Assembly: GCA_022844045.1 (NCBI GenBank)
Contig: JALHMM010000021.1
Location: 1 to 64,000 of the forward strand
Length of the DNA stretch: 64,000 bases
Source of the DNA: Reyranellaceae bacterium
Lineage (GTDB): Bacteria; Pseudomonadota; Alphaproteobacteria; Reyranellales; Reyranellaceae
Direction: 5' to 3'
Translations under genes and position numbers: made by a program
In this document: one piece after another, positions 50,906 through 59,425 of the stretch
Position numbering within the stretch: position 1 is the first letter of the stretch
How the letters are laid out: the number at the start of each line of letters is the position of its first letter
The notes under the pieces: generated by a model
The model's database searches: none
Told to the model about the DNA's origin: nothing
What the model saw: only the letters and a program-made list of their open reading frames with translations

Positions 50906-53452
50906 ATGGGCATGCCGTTGATCCAGCCATCCTTCGCCGCCGGCGAGATCGCGCCCGCGCTGCACGCGCGCGTCGATCTCGCCAAGTACCAGATCGGGCT
51001 CGCCACCTGCCTGAACTGGATGATCATGGCGCAGGGCGGGGCGCAGAACCGGCCCGGCACGCTGTGGGTCGGCCCCTGCCTTGACCATGCCACGCGCTCG
51101 CGCCTGATCCCGTTCCAGTTCAGCACGACACAGGCTTACGCGCTGGAGTTCGGCGCGCAGAAGATGCGCGTGATCAAGGATGGCGGCTACGTCACCGAGA
51201 CCGCCAAGGCCATCGTATCGATCACTCAAGCCAATCCCGCGGTGGTCGAGATCACCGGCCATGGCTGGTCGAACGGCGACCGCATCTTTCTCGCCGGCAT
51301 CGGCGGCATGAGCGAGCTCAATGGCCGTTACGCCACGATCGCCGGCGTCACCGCCAACACGCTGCAGCTCCAGGGCATCGACAGCGGCGGTTACGGCGCT
51401 TTCACCGTGGGCGGCACCGCCGCGCGGCTCTACACGCTGGCGACGCCCTATGCCGCCGCCGATCTGCCGCGCCTGAAGTTCACGCAATCGGCCGACACCA
51501 TGACCTTGACGCATCCGGGCTACGCGCCGCGTGACTTGACGCGCACGGGTCACGCCAGCTGGTCGCTCAACACCATCACCTTCGCCGCCGAGCAGGTCGC
51601 GCCGACTGGCTGCGCCGCGACGCCGAGCTCGGTGAGCGGCGCGACCGCCTGGACCTACTGCGTGACCGCCGTCAATGCCGACACGGGCGAGGAGTCGCTG
51701 CCGTCGTTGGGCGGCGCCTGCACGTTCAAGGCTGAGTCGGACTGGAACGCCTCCGCGGGTGACTACATCGTCGTGACCTGGACGAACGTGGCGGCGGCAC
51801 CGTCCGGTGCTCCCGCGACCTACAACGTCTACAAGCTGCGCAACGGCATCTTCGGATTCATTGGCAACGCCGGCAGCGGCGCCATGGGCTTCATCGACGA
51901 CAAGATCAGGGCCGACACCACCGACGCGCCGCCGGGCCAGCGCAACCCTTTCAGCGGCTCGAACGAGTATCCGGGCTGCGTCAACTACCACGAGCAGCGC
52001 AAGTTCTTCGGCGGCTCGAGCGCCAAGCCGCAGACGATTTGGGCGACGGCCTCGGGATCATACAAGAACATGAACGTCTCGACGCCGACGCAGGACGACG
52101 ACGCCATCGTGCGTACGATCGCGTCACGGCAGGTCAACGAGATTCGCCATCTCGTCAGCATGGGCGCGCTGATCGTCTTCACCTCGGGTGCGGAGTGGAT
52201 GTGCTGGCCGGGCAGCCAGTCCGACGTGCTGACGCCGGCCAACACCAATCTGCGCGCGCAATCCTACGCCGGCTCGAGCCACGTGCCGCCGATCGTCGTC
52301 AACGACTCGATCCTGTTCGTGCAGGAGAAGGGTTCGATCGTGCGCGACCTGAAGTACCAGTTCGAGAGCGACGGTTGGACCGGCGTCGATCTCTCGGTGC
52401 TGGCCTCGCATCTCTTCGAAAGCCGCGCGATCGAGGAGTGGGCCTGGGCGCAGGTGCCGCACAAGATCGTCTGGGCGGTGCGCGACGACGGCGTGCTGCT
52501 GGCGCTGACCTACATGCGCGAGCACGAGGTCTTCGCCTGGGCGCGCCATGTCACCGACGGCATTGTCGAATCGGTGTGCACGATCGGCGAGGGCGACGAG
52601 GACGTGCTGTACCTCGCCGTCGCGCGCGTGATCGGCGGCCAGATCGTGCGCTACGTCGAGCGGCTGCAGAGCCGACGTTTCGCGCGGCTGCGCGACGCCT
52701 GGTTCCTCGACTGCGCGCTGGCCTACGACGGCAACAACGCGGTGAGCGACGATACGCTCAGGATCACCGGCGCCAGCTACGCCATGGGCGCGACGGTGAC
52801 GCTGCAAGCCACCGGGCACGCGCCATTCACCGCGGCACTGGTCGGACGCCAGTACGAGCTGCGCGCCGACGACGCGAAAGTCCGGGTAACGGTCACGGCT
52901 TATGGCGACGCCGATACGCTGACAGCGCGGCTGGAAACCAACGCACCCGAGGCGCTGCGCGACATCGCCACCGCCGACTGGGCGCTGCTGGCAAGCGGCG
53001 TGGGCGGGCTGTGGCATCTCGAGGGCCGCGCCGTCGACATCTTCGCCGACGGCAACAAGATGCCGGGGCAGACCGTGGTCGACGGCCGGGTGACGCTGGA
53101 GCGCGCCGCCTCGCGCGCCCTGGTCGGGCTGCCCTACGATTGCGACCTCGAGACCCTGAACGTCGATGCCGGGCAGCCCACGCTGCAGGGTCGCCGCACG
53201 CGTGTCGGCACCGTCACCCTGCGCCTGCTGGACTCCCGCGGCCTGCTGGCCGGCCCCGATTTGGACGCGTTGACCGAGATGAAGGAGCGCGCGACGGAGC
53301 CCTATGGCGAGCCGATCGCGCTCTACACCGGCGATCGCGAGGTGCTGATCGAGCCGCGCTGGAACGACGGCGGCCGCGTCCACCTGCGCGCCACGCCCGG
53401 CCTGCCGGCCACCGTGCTGGCGATCATCCCGAGGATCGACGCCGGTGGTTGA
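50906..53452 (+). CDS. Phage tail nozzle protein (tail tubular protein B-like)
   Basis: An 848-residue structural protein. The N-terminus MGMPLIQPSFAAGEIAPALH and LNWMIMAQGGAQNRPGTLWV, and the central GYDDFPAMC-like and ERxGALxV parts, match the T7 gp12-like nozzle family of BPP-1-type phages. It forms the closed end of the short tail. Start at 50906 follows GGGCG with AGTAGGG; no better start. The end overlaps the next gene's GTG start. Confidence 0.75.
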   Translation: MGMPLIQPSFAAGEIAPALHARVDLAKYQIGLATCLNWMIMAQGGAQNRPGTLWVGPCLDHATRSRLIPFQFSTTQAYALEFGAQKMRVIKDGGYVTETAKAIVSITQANPAVVEITGHGWSNGDRIFLAGIGGMSELNGRYATIAGVTANTLQLQGIDSGGYGAFTVGGTAARLYTLATPYAAADLPRLKFTQSADTMTLTHPGYAPRDLTRTGHASWSLNTITFAAEQVAPTGCAATPSSVSGATAWTYCVTAVNADTGEESLPSLGGACTFKAESDWNASAGDYIVVTWTNVAAAPSGAPATYNVYKLRNGIFGFIGNAGSGAMGFIDDKIRADTTDAPPGQRNPFSGSNEYPGCVNYHEQRKFFGGSSAKPQTIWATASGSYKNMNVSTPTQDDDAIVRTIASRQVNEIRHLVSMGALIVFTSGAEWMCWPGSQSDVLTPANTNLRAQSYAGSSHVPPIVVNDSILFVQEKGSIVRDLKYQFESDGWTGVDLSVLASHLFESRAIEEWAWAQVPHKIVWAVRDDGVLLALTYMREHEVFAWARHVTDGIVESVCTIGEGDEDVLYLAVARVIGGQIVRYVERLQSRRFARLRDAWFLDCALAYDGNNAVSDDTLRITGASYAMGATVTLQATGHAPFTAALVGRQYELRADDAKVRVTVTAYGDADTLTARLETNAPEALRDIATADWALLASGVGGLWHLEGRAVDIFADGNKMPGQTVVDGRVTLERAASRALVGLPYDCDLETLNVDAGQPTLQGRRTRVGTVTLRLLDSRGLLAGPDLDALTEMKERATEPYGEPIALYTGDREVLIEPRWNDGGRVHLRATPGLPATVLAIIPRIDAGG

Positions 53453-53957
53453 GGTTGCACACAAAACTGCCTTCCCCCGGAAGGAGAAGGCAGAGATCGC
53501 AATCGTGCCGGCGACCGACGCGCACGCAATGGAGCTCGCGCCGCGCATGCGCGCCGCGGATTTGCGCGAGATCGAGGCGGCGTCCGGCGATCCGCCTGAT
53601 GAAGTGCTGCGGCGCTCGCTGGCGATGTCCACCGAGGCATGGGCCGGCACTGTCGACGGCGAGGTGGCGTGCGTCTTCGGCGTTGGCGCCATGTCCCTGC
53701 TGGGCGGTCATGGCTCGCCCTGGCTGCTGGGGTCCGATCTGATCGAGCGCCACGCCTTCGCTTTCGCGCGCCGCAATCGGGCGATGGTGCGGCGCTGGCT
53801 GGTGCTGTTCCCGCTGCTGTCCAACCATGTCGACGCACGCAACGGCGTCGCCATCCGCTGGCTCGGCTGGCTGGGATTCGACGTGAAACCGGCCGTGCCC
53901 TGGGGCCGGCTGGGTTTGCCCTTTCACCCTTTTGAGATGAGGCATGCCTATGTGTGA
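53445..53957 (+). CDS. T7 gp13-like internal virion protein A
   Basis: A 170-residue GTG-started protein with an acetyltransferase-like core (MELAPRMRAADLREIEAASG; GHGSPWLLGSDLIERHAFAF; ARRNRAMVRRWL), as in the DUF2833 family of T7-like internal virion protein A. The first residues (KTAFPRKEKAE) are coded by a half family B repeat. It overlaps the next gene's start. A truncated duplicate is at 58569-58841. Confidence 0.65.
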   Translation: MVEVAHKTAFPRKEKAEIAIVPATDAHAMELAPRMRAADLREIEAASGDPPDEVLRRSLAMSTEAWAGTVDGEVACVFGVGAMSLLGGHGSPWLLGSDLIERHAFAFARRNRAMVRRWLVLFPLLSNHVDARNGVAIRWLGWLGFDVKPAVPWGRLGLPFHPFEMRHAYV

Positions 53958-54477
53958 GCCCGCAAGCATCGTCGCTGGTATCTCTGCCGTAGTCGGAGCC
54001 GTTGGTACGATTGCGCAAAGCCAAGCGGCAAACGGGCAGGCCGCCTACCAGGCCCAGGTGGCGCGCAACAATCAGATCATCGCCCAGCGCAACGCCGCCG
54101 ACGCGCTCAAGCGCGGCGATATCGAGGAGGACAAGGTGCGTCAGCGCACCGCCTCGATCATGGGCCAGCAGCGCGCGCGCCTGGCCGGGCAGGGCAGCGT
54201 GCTCGATGAAGGCTCGCCGCTCGACATCCAGATGGATACGGCCGGGATGGGCGAGCTCGACGCGCGAACCGTGCGCAGCAACTTTCAGCGCGAAGCCTAT
54301 GCCCACGAGGTGCAGGCGATGAACCACGCCGCGCAGGCGGCGCTGTACGAGACCAAGGTGAAGACCAGCATGCTGGATACGTTCCTGAAGTCCGGCGGCT
54401 CGATTCTCGGCAGCGCGGGCTCGGGCGGCAAGATCCAGAACGGCATCGGCTTCGGCTCTACGCGGGCGTTCGGCTGA
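53944..54477 (+). CDS. T7 gp14-like internal virion protein B
   Basis: A 177-residue internal (ejection) protein. A Gly/Ala-rich hydrophobic N-terminus (ASIVAGISAVVGAVGTIAQS) precedes a conserved helical part (ARNNQIIAQRNAADALKRGD, EEDKVRQRTASIMGQQRARL). It is expelled with the DNA to form the transmembrane conduit. A second, near-identical copy lies at 58841-59425, marking a duplicated cassette. The stop overlaps the next start (TGATG). Confidence 0.7.
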   Translation: MPMCEPASIVAGISAVVGAVGTIAQSQAANGQAAYQAQVARNNQIIAQRNAADALKRGDIEEDKVRQRTASIMGQQRARLAGQGSVLDEGSPLDIQMDTAGMGELDARTVRSNFQREAYAHEVQAMNHAAQAALYETKVKTSMLDTFLKSGGSILGSAGSGGKIQNGIGFGSTRAFG

Positions 54478-56969
54478 TGGCTGGCAGGATCTGGATCGGG
54501 CCGTACAAGCCCTTGGGCGTGAGCACGCAGGCGGTTCCCGGCGGCGGCTACATCAAGGTCGACACCAGCGTCGGCCAGTTCGGCGGGTCGGTCCTGGGCG
54601 GGCTCGACTGGCGGGGCACCGACGGCGACGCCGGAATGGCCGGCGCAGTCTCCGAGCATCTCGCCAACGACAACGTAGCCGTGGTGAAGGCGGCCGACGT
54701 GCGGCTGGGCGAGGCCGAGCGGACGCTGCTGTTCGATCCCCAGAACGGCTACCTCAACGCGCAGGGCCAAGCGGCGCTGACGAAGGCGCCCGAGGTGCTC
54801 AACACCTACCGCGAGGCGCTGGATCACGAGCTAGCGGAGACCGCCGACGAGGACCAGCGCGACATGCTGCGCGGCCTCAACGAGGGCCGGCTGGCGGACT
54901 TCACCACACTGGTCGAGCGCCACACCGCCGCCGAGCGGCAGCGCTGGTACGACGAGGCGGGCGACCGTCGCATCGCGCAGATGCGGGCCGAGGCCGGGCT
55001 GCACTGGAGCGACGACGCCATGCTGCGCCGCGCCCTGGGCACGACGCGCTTCGAGGTGCGCGACAAGGCCGAGCGCCACGGTTGGGACGCACCGCTGACC
55101 GAGGCGGCGCTACGGCAACACACCAGCCGCACGCTGGTGGCGGCGATCGAGGCGGCGGTCGAGCGCGATCCCGACCGCGCCCAGGCGGTACGCACGCGCT
55201 ACGACCAGCATATCGAAGCGGCCGATCGAGCCGCGCTCGACGCGCTGCTGTCCGAAGCCCACACCCGCCAGCGTACAGACGCGGCGAGCGCGGAGATCCT
55301 CAACGCCACGTCATCAGACAGCGAGCAACCGACCCCGCAATGGCGACTGCGGCAAGCCGAAGCGATCGCCGAGCCGGCCGTGCGCGCCGCCACGATCCGC
55401 CGTGTGCTCAGCGCCGATGCAGCGAACCAGGCCCGCGCTCGTGCGCTCGCGGAGCGGGTGCTGGCACGAGTGCTGAAGGACGGCCTAACCGACCCGTCGC
55501 AGATCCCCGTGCGTGAATGGGTGACGCTCGACGCCGAGCACCGCCGGGCGATCGAGACACGCCTCGACCACAACGCGCAAGGCACCGAGCCTGCCCCGAA
55601 CCCGGCTTTGGTGGACGAGCTGGCGACGGAGATGACCCGGGTGCCGGACATCTTCGTACGTCGCGATCTCCTCCCAGCGGTCGCGCACCTGGCGCTGCCG
55701 CAATGGCAGCGCTTCCGCGACCGGCAGGCCGGCCTCCGGCGCAACGACCCCGCGACCGAGGACCAGATCTACGCCATCAAGCGCGGCTTGCAGCTCGCCA
55801 ACAAGACGCTGCCGGCGGAGATAGCGCAGGACGAGGCTACGAAGGTGCGCGCCGGACTGGTCGAGGACATCGACACCCAGCGTCGTATCACCGGCAAGAG
55901 TCTCGGCGACTCCGACATCATCGACATGCTCGCGCGGCATGTCCCGGCCGCGTCGGGCGCGACGCATACGCGCGAAGGCGATCCACGCCACCGGCCGGAG
56001 ATCCATCAGGTCCGGAGCGACACCACAACCTACGGACCGAGCGTCGAGCTGCTCAAGTGGCTTTTGAGGTTAGGGATCGGGATCGAAGCCAACAGGGCGC
56101 TGAACGATGCCATGCGTTCCATGTCGAAGGGAGTCCTCGACGACACCAAGGCGGTTGCCGAAGCCACGGGCCTCAAGCTCGCGGACGGACATCCGAGCAG
56201 AATCAGACGTGACGGTGAGGATGTCTACTTCAATCCGCGGACCGGTCGATATCTCGTGCGCAACAAGCGCGGAGGGCCGGGCTACTGGGCCGAGTTCGAC
56301 GCGCGTGGTGAATTCGTCGGGGTCGTCGGCGACACGCTGGTTCACGGCACCTCCCGCGACCAACTATCGCCTGCGCAAGTCAAGAAATGGACGCAGCCTG
56401 AAACCTTCCCAATAGGCGATCCGCCGCCACCCCTGCCGGGCTTCGAGCCAACCCCACTGCCGAAATGGCAGGAAGGCATCACGGCGGTTCCGCCGCCGCC
56501 GCCACTGCCGGGCTTCAGCTTGCCTGAAATCGTGGTGCCGCCCTATCTCGAGGCAGAGGAGCACGAGCACCATCATATTCCTCAATACCTGTGGAGTCCT
56601 CGCGCACGACGGAATCCCAATTGGAAGCCCAAGTACAAATTTTCGGATGACGTGATCGAGGCCTTCGATGGTCTCACCGTCTCCGTTCCGAAAGGTGAGC
56701 ACTGGGGTAGACTCCATTACGGATACAGCCGTGAGGTGGGAAGACAGCTCCAGGCCTACCTGGAACTGAAAGCGGAGGAGCATAAGACCACGCCAGAGGA
56801 CTATGCTGCCGGTATGGGCAGAACCGAGGCTCTCGAATGGTTCGAGGCGATGAAAATCGCGATCCGCAACCCCGACTACACCAAGTTCGGGACGGAAGAA
56901 GAAGCGACCTATGCGCAACGCGCGAAGGAATTCTTAGATAAGACGCTCCTATATCAGCGCGAGAAGTAG
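54477..56969 (+). CDS. Ejection protein with C-terminal toxin-like domain
   Basis: An 830-residue protein. Residues 1 to about 489 form a delivery module: an N-terminal PYKPLGVSTQAVPGGGYIKV motif, then a long charged helical part. It is shared with the second copy at 59425. After this point the two proteins diverge. Here a beta-rich pre-toxin part (DGEDVYFNPRTGRYLVRNKR) and two PPPPLPGF repeats lead to a C-terminal domain with HEHHHIPQYLW at about 696-706. The layout matches HNH/EndoVII-type polymorphic toxin tips. It overlaps the virion protein B gene and precedes a putative immunity gene by 27 bases. Function as an injected toxin is inferred. GC drops in the last 400 bases. Confidence 0.75.
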   Translation: MAGRIWIGPYKPLGVSTQAVPGGGYIKVDTSVGQFGGSVLGGLDWRGTDGDAGMAGAVSEHLANDNVAVVKAADVRLGEAERTLLFDPQNGYLNAQGQAALTKAPEVLNTYREALDHELAETADEDQRDMLRGLNEGRLADFTTLVERHTAAERQRWYDEAGDRRIAQMRAEAGLHWSDDAMLRRALGTTRFEVRDKAERHGWDAPLTEAALRQHTSRTLVAAIEAAVERDPDRAQAVRTRYDQHIEAADRAALDALLSEAHTRQRTDAASAEILNATSSDSEQPTPQWRLRQAEAIAEPAVRAATIRRVLSADAANQARARALAERVLARVLKDGLTDPSQIPVREWVTLDAEHRRAIETRLDHNAQGTEPAPNPALVDELATEMTRVPDIFVRRDLLPAVAHLALPQWQRFRDRQAGLRRNDPATEDQIYAIKRGLQLANKTLPAEIAQDEATKVRAGLVEDIDTQRRITGKSLGDSDIIDMLARHVPAASGATHTREGDPRHRPEIHQVRSDTTTYGPSVELLKWLLRLGIGIEANRALNDAMRSMSKGVLDDTKAVAEATGLKLADGHPSRIRRDGEDVYFNPRTGRYLVRNKRGGPGYWAEFDARGEFVGVVGDTLVHGTSRDQLSPAQVKKWTQPETFPIGDPPPPLPGFEPTPLPKWQEGITAVPPPPPLPGFSLPEIVVPPYLEAEEHEHHHIPQYLWSPRARRNPNWKPKYKFSDDVIEAFDGLTVSVPKGEHWGRLHYGYSREVGRQLQAYLELKAEEHKTTPEDYAAGMGRTEALEWFEAMKIAIRNPDYTKFGTEEEATYAQRAKEFLDKTLLYQREK

Positions 56970-56996
56970 CGACTTCGAGCACTCACAGGTGACGCG

Positions 56997-57716
56997 ATGA
57001 CTAAAGACTACACCGCCGAACAAACAGCGCAACAACTGGTTCAGGTTTCGCCGCTGGTCAACTATGCGATGGCTCTGTCGGAGAAGATCCAGGGTACACA
57101 GATCTTCCTTTTCGGGGTGAAGCGAGTGCTGACTACCGACGAGATGGTTTCGATTTGTCGAGACATGGCGGCGGTGATCCGGCGCGAGATGCCAGAGAGA
57201 TCTGAGAGATGGGCCGCGTCGATCTATGCTGAGCAATACGCCGCTTCGACGATGGGTATCTATTCCGTCGGATGGGCGGGACACCCGGACGAATGGCGCC
57301 TTCTCCCAGGACAGGAACGGAAAGCCTCCTACTACCCCGAGTTCCTGGCGCTGCGCGATCGCCTGCGCGGCGCTCTGGCCACGCTCGGGACTGAGTGTGT
57401 TCGTCCCAGGGGTGATGGCGATTTTCGTGTGGTAGACGGGGAAATCGGTCGCTTCAGGCAGACGGTCTTCGTCAGCCGACCTGAGTTCCTGACGACGGAC
57501 TTGATCAGCACCATCCAGAACGTGCTCAAAGACGGCAGCGATGAATGGGTCGTCCACGTCGCGCCCGCCTTCGGGCCGCCGTTCGAGACATTGTGGGAGG
57601 GTATAGACGTTCGAGTCGATGGCGTTGTGGAGAAATGGGACAGGCAAGACATGGAACAGGTGCTCGGTGATCGGCTCAAGATCCCTCGCTACTCTCAGGA
57701 TGACAGTTCAGCTTAA
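56997..57716 (+). CDS. Putative immunity protein 1
   Basis: A 239-residue soluble protein directly after the toxin-like gene. Two recognisable parts: an N-terminal MTKDYTAEQTAQQLVQVSPL with LTTDEMVSICRDMAAVIRRE, and a C-terminal FLTTDLISTIQNVLKDGSDE with VVEKWDRQDMEQVLGDRL. Both are shared, in degraded form, with the genes at 62455 and 63155. The last residues (IPRYSQDDSSA) are coded by a half family A repeat. Position and pairing suggest an immunity protein for the HHHIPQ domain; no named family is known to me. Confidence 0.6.
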   Translation: MTKDYTAEQTAQQLVQVSPLVNYAMALSEKIQGTQIFLFGVKRVLTTDEMVSICRDMAAVIRREMPERSERWAASIYAEQYAASTMGIYSVGWAGHPDEWRLLPGQERKASYYPEFLALRDRLRGALATLGTECVRPRGDGDFRVVDGEIGRFRQTVFVSRPEFLTTDLISTIQNVLKDGSDEWVVHVAPAFGPPFETLWEGIDVRVDGVVEKWDRQDMEQVLGDRLKIPRYSQDDSSA

Positions 57717-58059
57717 TCACCGGCACGCCGTGCCAGGTGTCCGCCAACGCTTTCAGCATGCGGCCGCCGGCCGCGATGCGCGAACAAGCAGGCGGAAGTC
57801 GATCATCCCACTGTCCAGCCCGCGGCTACGCCGCGCCGCCACGCTCGTGCCCTTCGGTGGACCACTGGTCATGGTGGCGCGGAAGTAGCGCCGAAAAGGC
57901 CACGCGGAGGATTTTCGCCTGCCTCTCTCCGTAGGAACGGACGGGCCTGTTTGCCGCCCGTAGCCGCGGAACAACCCATCATAGAATCTGTCGCGGGGCA
58001 CGGTGAGTTGAGTGCGCCCGATCCACAGCGCCGCGCGTGCCCGTCGAGGACAGACTCGA
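57717..58059. other. Decayed region between toxin cassettes
   Basis: No intact gene. It contains fragments of frames, among them a minus-strand stretch ALADTWHGVPVI near 57718-57760 that looks like a gene relic, and a degenerate copy of the phage promoter motif at 57944-57973. Confidence 0.5.
57944..57973 (+). promoter_or_regulatory. Degenerate phage promoter block P6
   Basis: Upstream half matches the other blocks (GGCCTGTTTGCCGCCC), but the core reads GTAGCCGCGGAACA and no -10 lies 22 bp downstream. It appears to be a decayed promoter left from an earlier duplication. Confidence 0.55.
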
Positions 58060-58290
58060 ATGACCGGCAGGATCTGAATCGGATCCTACAAGCCGTTGGA
58101 CCTCAGCACGCAGGCCGTGCCCGGCGGCGGTTACCTCAACATCGACGCCAGCGTCGGCCAGTTCGGCGGGTCGGTCCTGGGGGGCTCGGCGGACAGGCCG
58201 GCGACGGCGACGCCGGCGTGGCGGAGGCTGTGCCGGCGCGTCTCGCAACCGACAACGAAGCAGTGGTGAAGGCTGCAGACGTCCGGTTTC
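58060..58290 (+). pseudogene. Relic of ejection-protein N-terminus
   Basis: The first codons read MTGRI then an in-frame TGA where the intact copies have Trp. After it come IGSYKPLDLSTQAVPGGGY and SVGQFGGSVLGG. Beyond that a frameshift leads into DGDAGVAEAVPARLATDNEA and AVVKAADVR. All match residues 1-80 of the proteins at 54477 and 59425. It is a decayed third copy of the delivery module. Confidence 0.75.
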
Positions 58291-58321
58291 TCCTCGCGAT
58301 CTATTCACGCGGCCCTACGCG

Positions 58322-58568
58322 CAGATGATTGGGCGGATGTGTTCGACGCCCGCCGCCGGCTCAGAGCAGCGTCGCGTGACCGGCAACGAAGCGCTTTCCG
58401 ATCAGCGCGGTGCCCGGCAGGCGCGAGGTCGGCGAAACGGCGTTGCCGTGGATCGGGCGGCTCCGGTTCGTACATCTCCAGCACGGCCTCCAGGATCTCT
58501 TAGGGCGCGTTGTCGATCTTGGAGAGGCCGCGCAGGTTGAAGGCGCGCTCGTTGTTGGTTGATTTCAT
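58322..58568 (-). pseudogene. Decayed minus-strand gene fragment
   Basis: Read on the minus strand: MKSTNNERAFNLRGLSKIDN, then a TAA where Lys would fit, EILEAVLEMYEPEPPDP, and in another frame SRLPGTALIGKRFVAGHATL with a stop. The codon pattern suggests a former gene, broken by a stop and a frameshift. Its start abuts the truncated virion-protein-A fragment at 58569, so a rearrangement junction lies there. Confidence 0.4.
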
Positions 58569-58841
58569 GTAGGCGTCGGTCCGCTGTCGCTGCTGGGCGG
58601 CGAGGGCTGCCCCTGGCTGCTCGGCTCCGATCTGGTCGAGCGCAACGCCATCGCCTTCGCGCGGCGCAACCGCGCCATGGTGGCGCGCTGGCTGCGCACC
58701 TACCGCGTGCTGCGCAACCACGTCGATGCGCGCAACAGCCAGGCGATCCGCTGGCTCGGCTGGCTCGGCTTCACGCTGAAGCCCGCGGTGCCGTACGGCG
58801 TCGCCCGCCTGCCATTCCATCCCTTCGAACGGAGCGCGTGA
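58569..58841 (+). pseudogene. 5'-truncated internal virion protein A copy
   Basis: The frame VGVGPLSLLGGEGCPWLLGS ... GVARLPFHPFERSA matches the C-terminal half of the gp13-like protein at 53445-53957, but no start codon is available. It is fused at 58569 to unrelated sequence. It leads into the intact second virion-protein-B gene, as in the first cassette. Confidence 0.75.
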
Positions 58842-59425
58842 TGCTCAAGTACTGGAACACCAAACCCGGCGAGCCGCCGACATACGATGCCAACTACTGC
58901 CCCTGGTTCGCACCAGCGATGGCGGTGGCATCCGCGGTGGTCTCCGCCGTCGGCACCGTCGCCTCGGCGCAGGCCTCGTCCTCGCAGGCCGCCTATCAGG
59001 CGCAGGTGGCGCGCAACAACCAGATCATCGCCCAGCGCAACGCCGCCGACGCGCTCAAGCGCGGCGACATCGAGGAGGACAAGGTGCGCCAGCGCACCGC
59101 TTCGATCATGGGCCAGCAGCGCGCCCGGCTGGCCGGGCAGGGCAGCGCACTCGACGAGGGTTCGCCGCTCGACATCCAGATGGACACGGCCGGGATGGGC
59201 GAACTCGACTCGTTGACCACGCGCGGCAACTACCAGCGCGAAGCTTACGCCCACGAGGTGCAGGCGATGAACCACGCGGCGCAGGCGGCGCTGTACGACA
59301 CCAAGGTCAAGAGCAGCATGCTGGATACGTACCTCAAGGCGGGCGGTTCGATCCTCGGCGCGGCGGGCTCGGCGTTCGGCGGCAAGATCCAGAACGGGAT
59401 CGGCTCGATGCGGGCGTTCAGCTGA
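58841..59425 (+). CDS. Second T7 gp14-like internal virion protein B
   Basis: A 194-residue duplicate of the protein at 53944. It starts MLKYWNTKPGEPPTYDANYC and is near-identical from ARNNQIIAQRNAADALKRGD onward (one or two substitutions, for example SALDEGSPLDIQMD). It overlaps the preceding fragment's stop and the following start, keeping the cassette order A-B-ejection protein. Confidence 0.75.
   Translation: MLKYWNTKPGEPPTYDANYCPWFAPAMAVASAVVSAVGTVASAQASSSQAAYQAQVARNNQIIAQRNAADALKRGDIEEDKVRQRTASIMGQQRARLAGQGSALDEGSPLDIQMDTAGMGELDSLTTRGNYQREAYAHEVQAMNHAAQAALYDTKVKSSMLDTYLKAGGSILGAAGSAFGGKIQNGIGSMRAFS

Noticed and set aside
42326-53957. A diversity-generating retroelement, since the virion genes resemble phage BPP-1
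   Set aside because: No reverse transcriptase frame, no template/variable repeat pair and no Mtd-like C-type lectin tail protein is visible between 31 and 64 kb.
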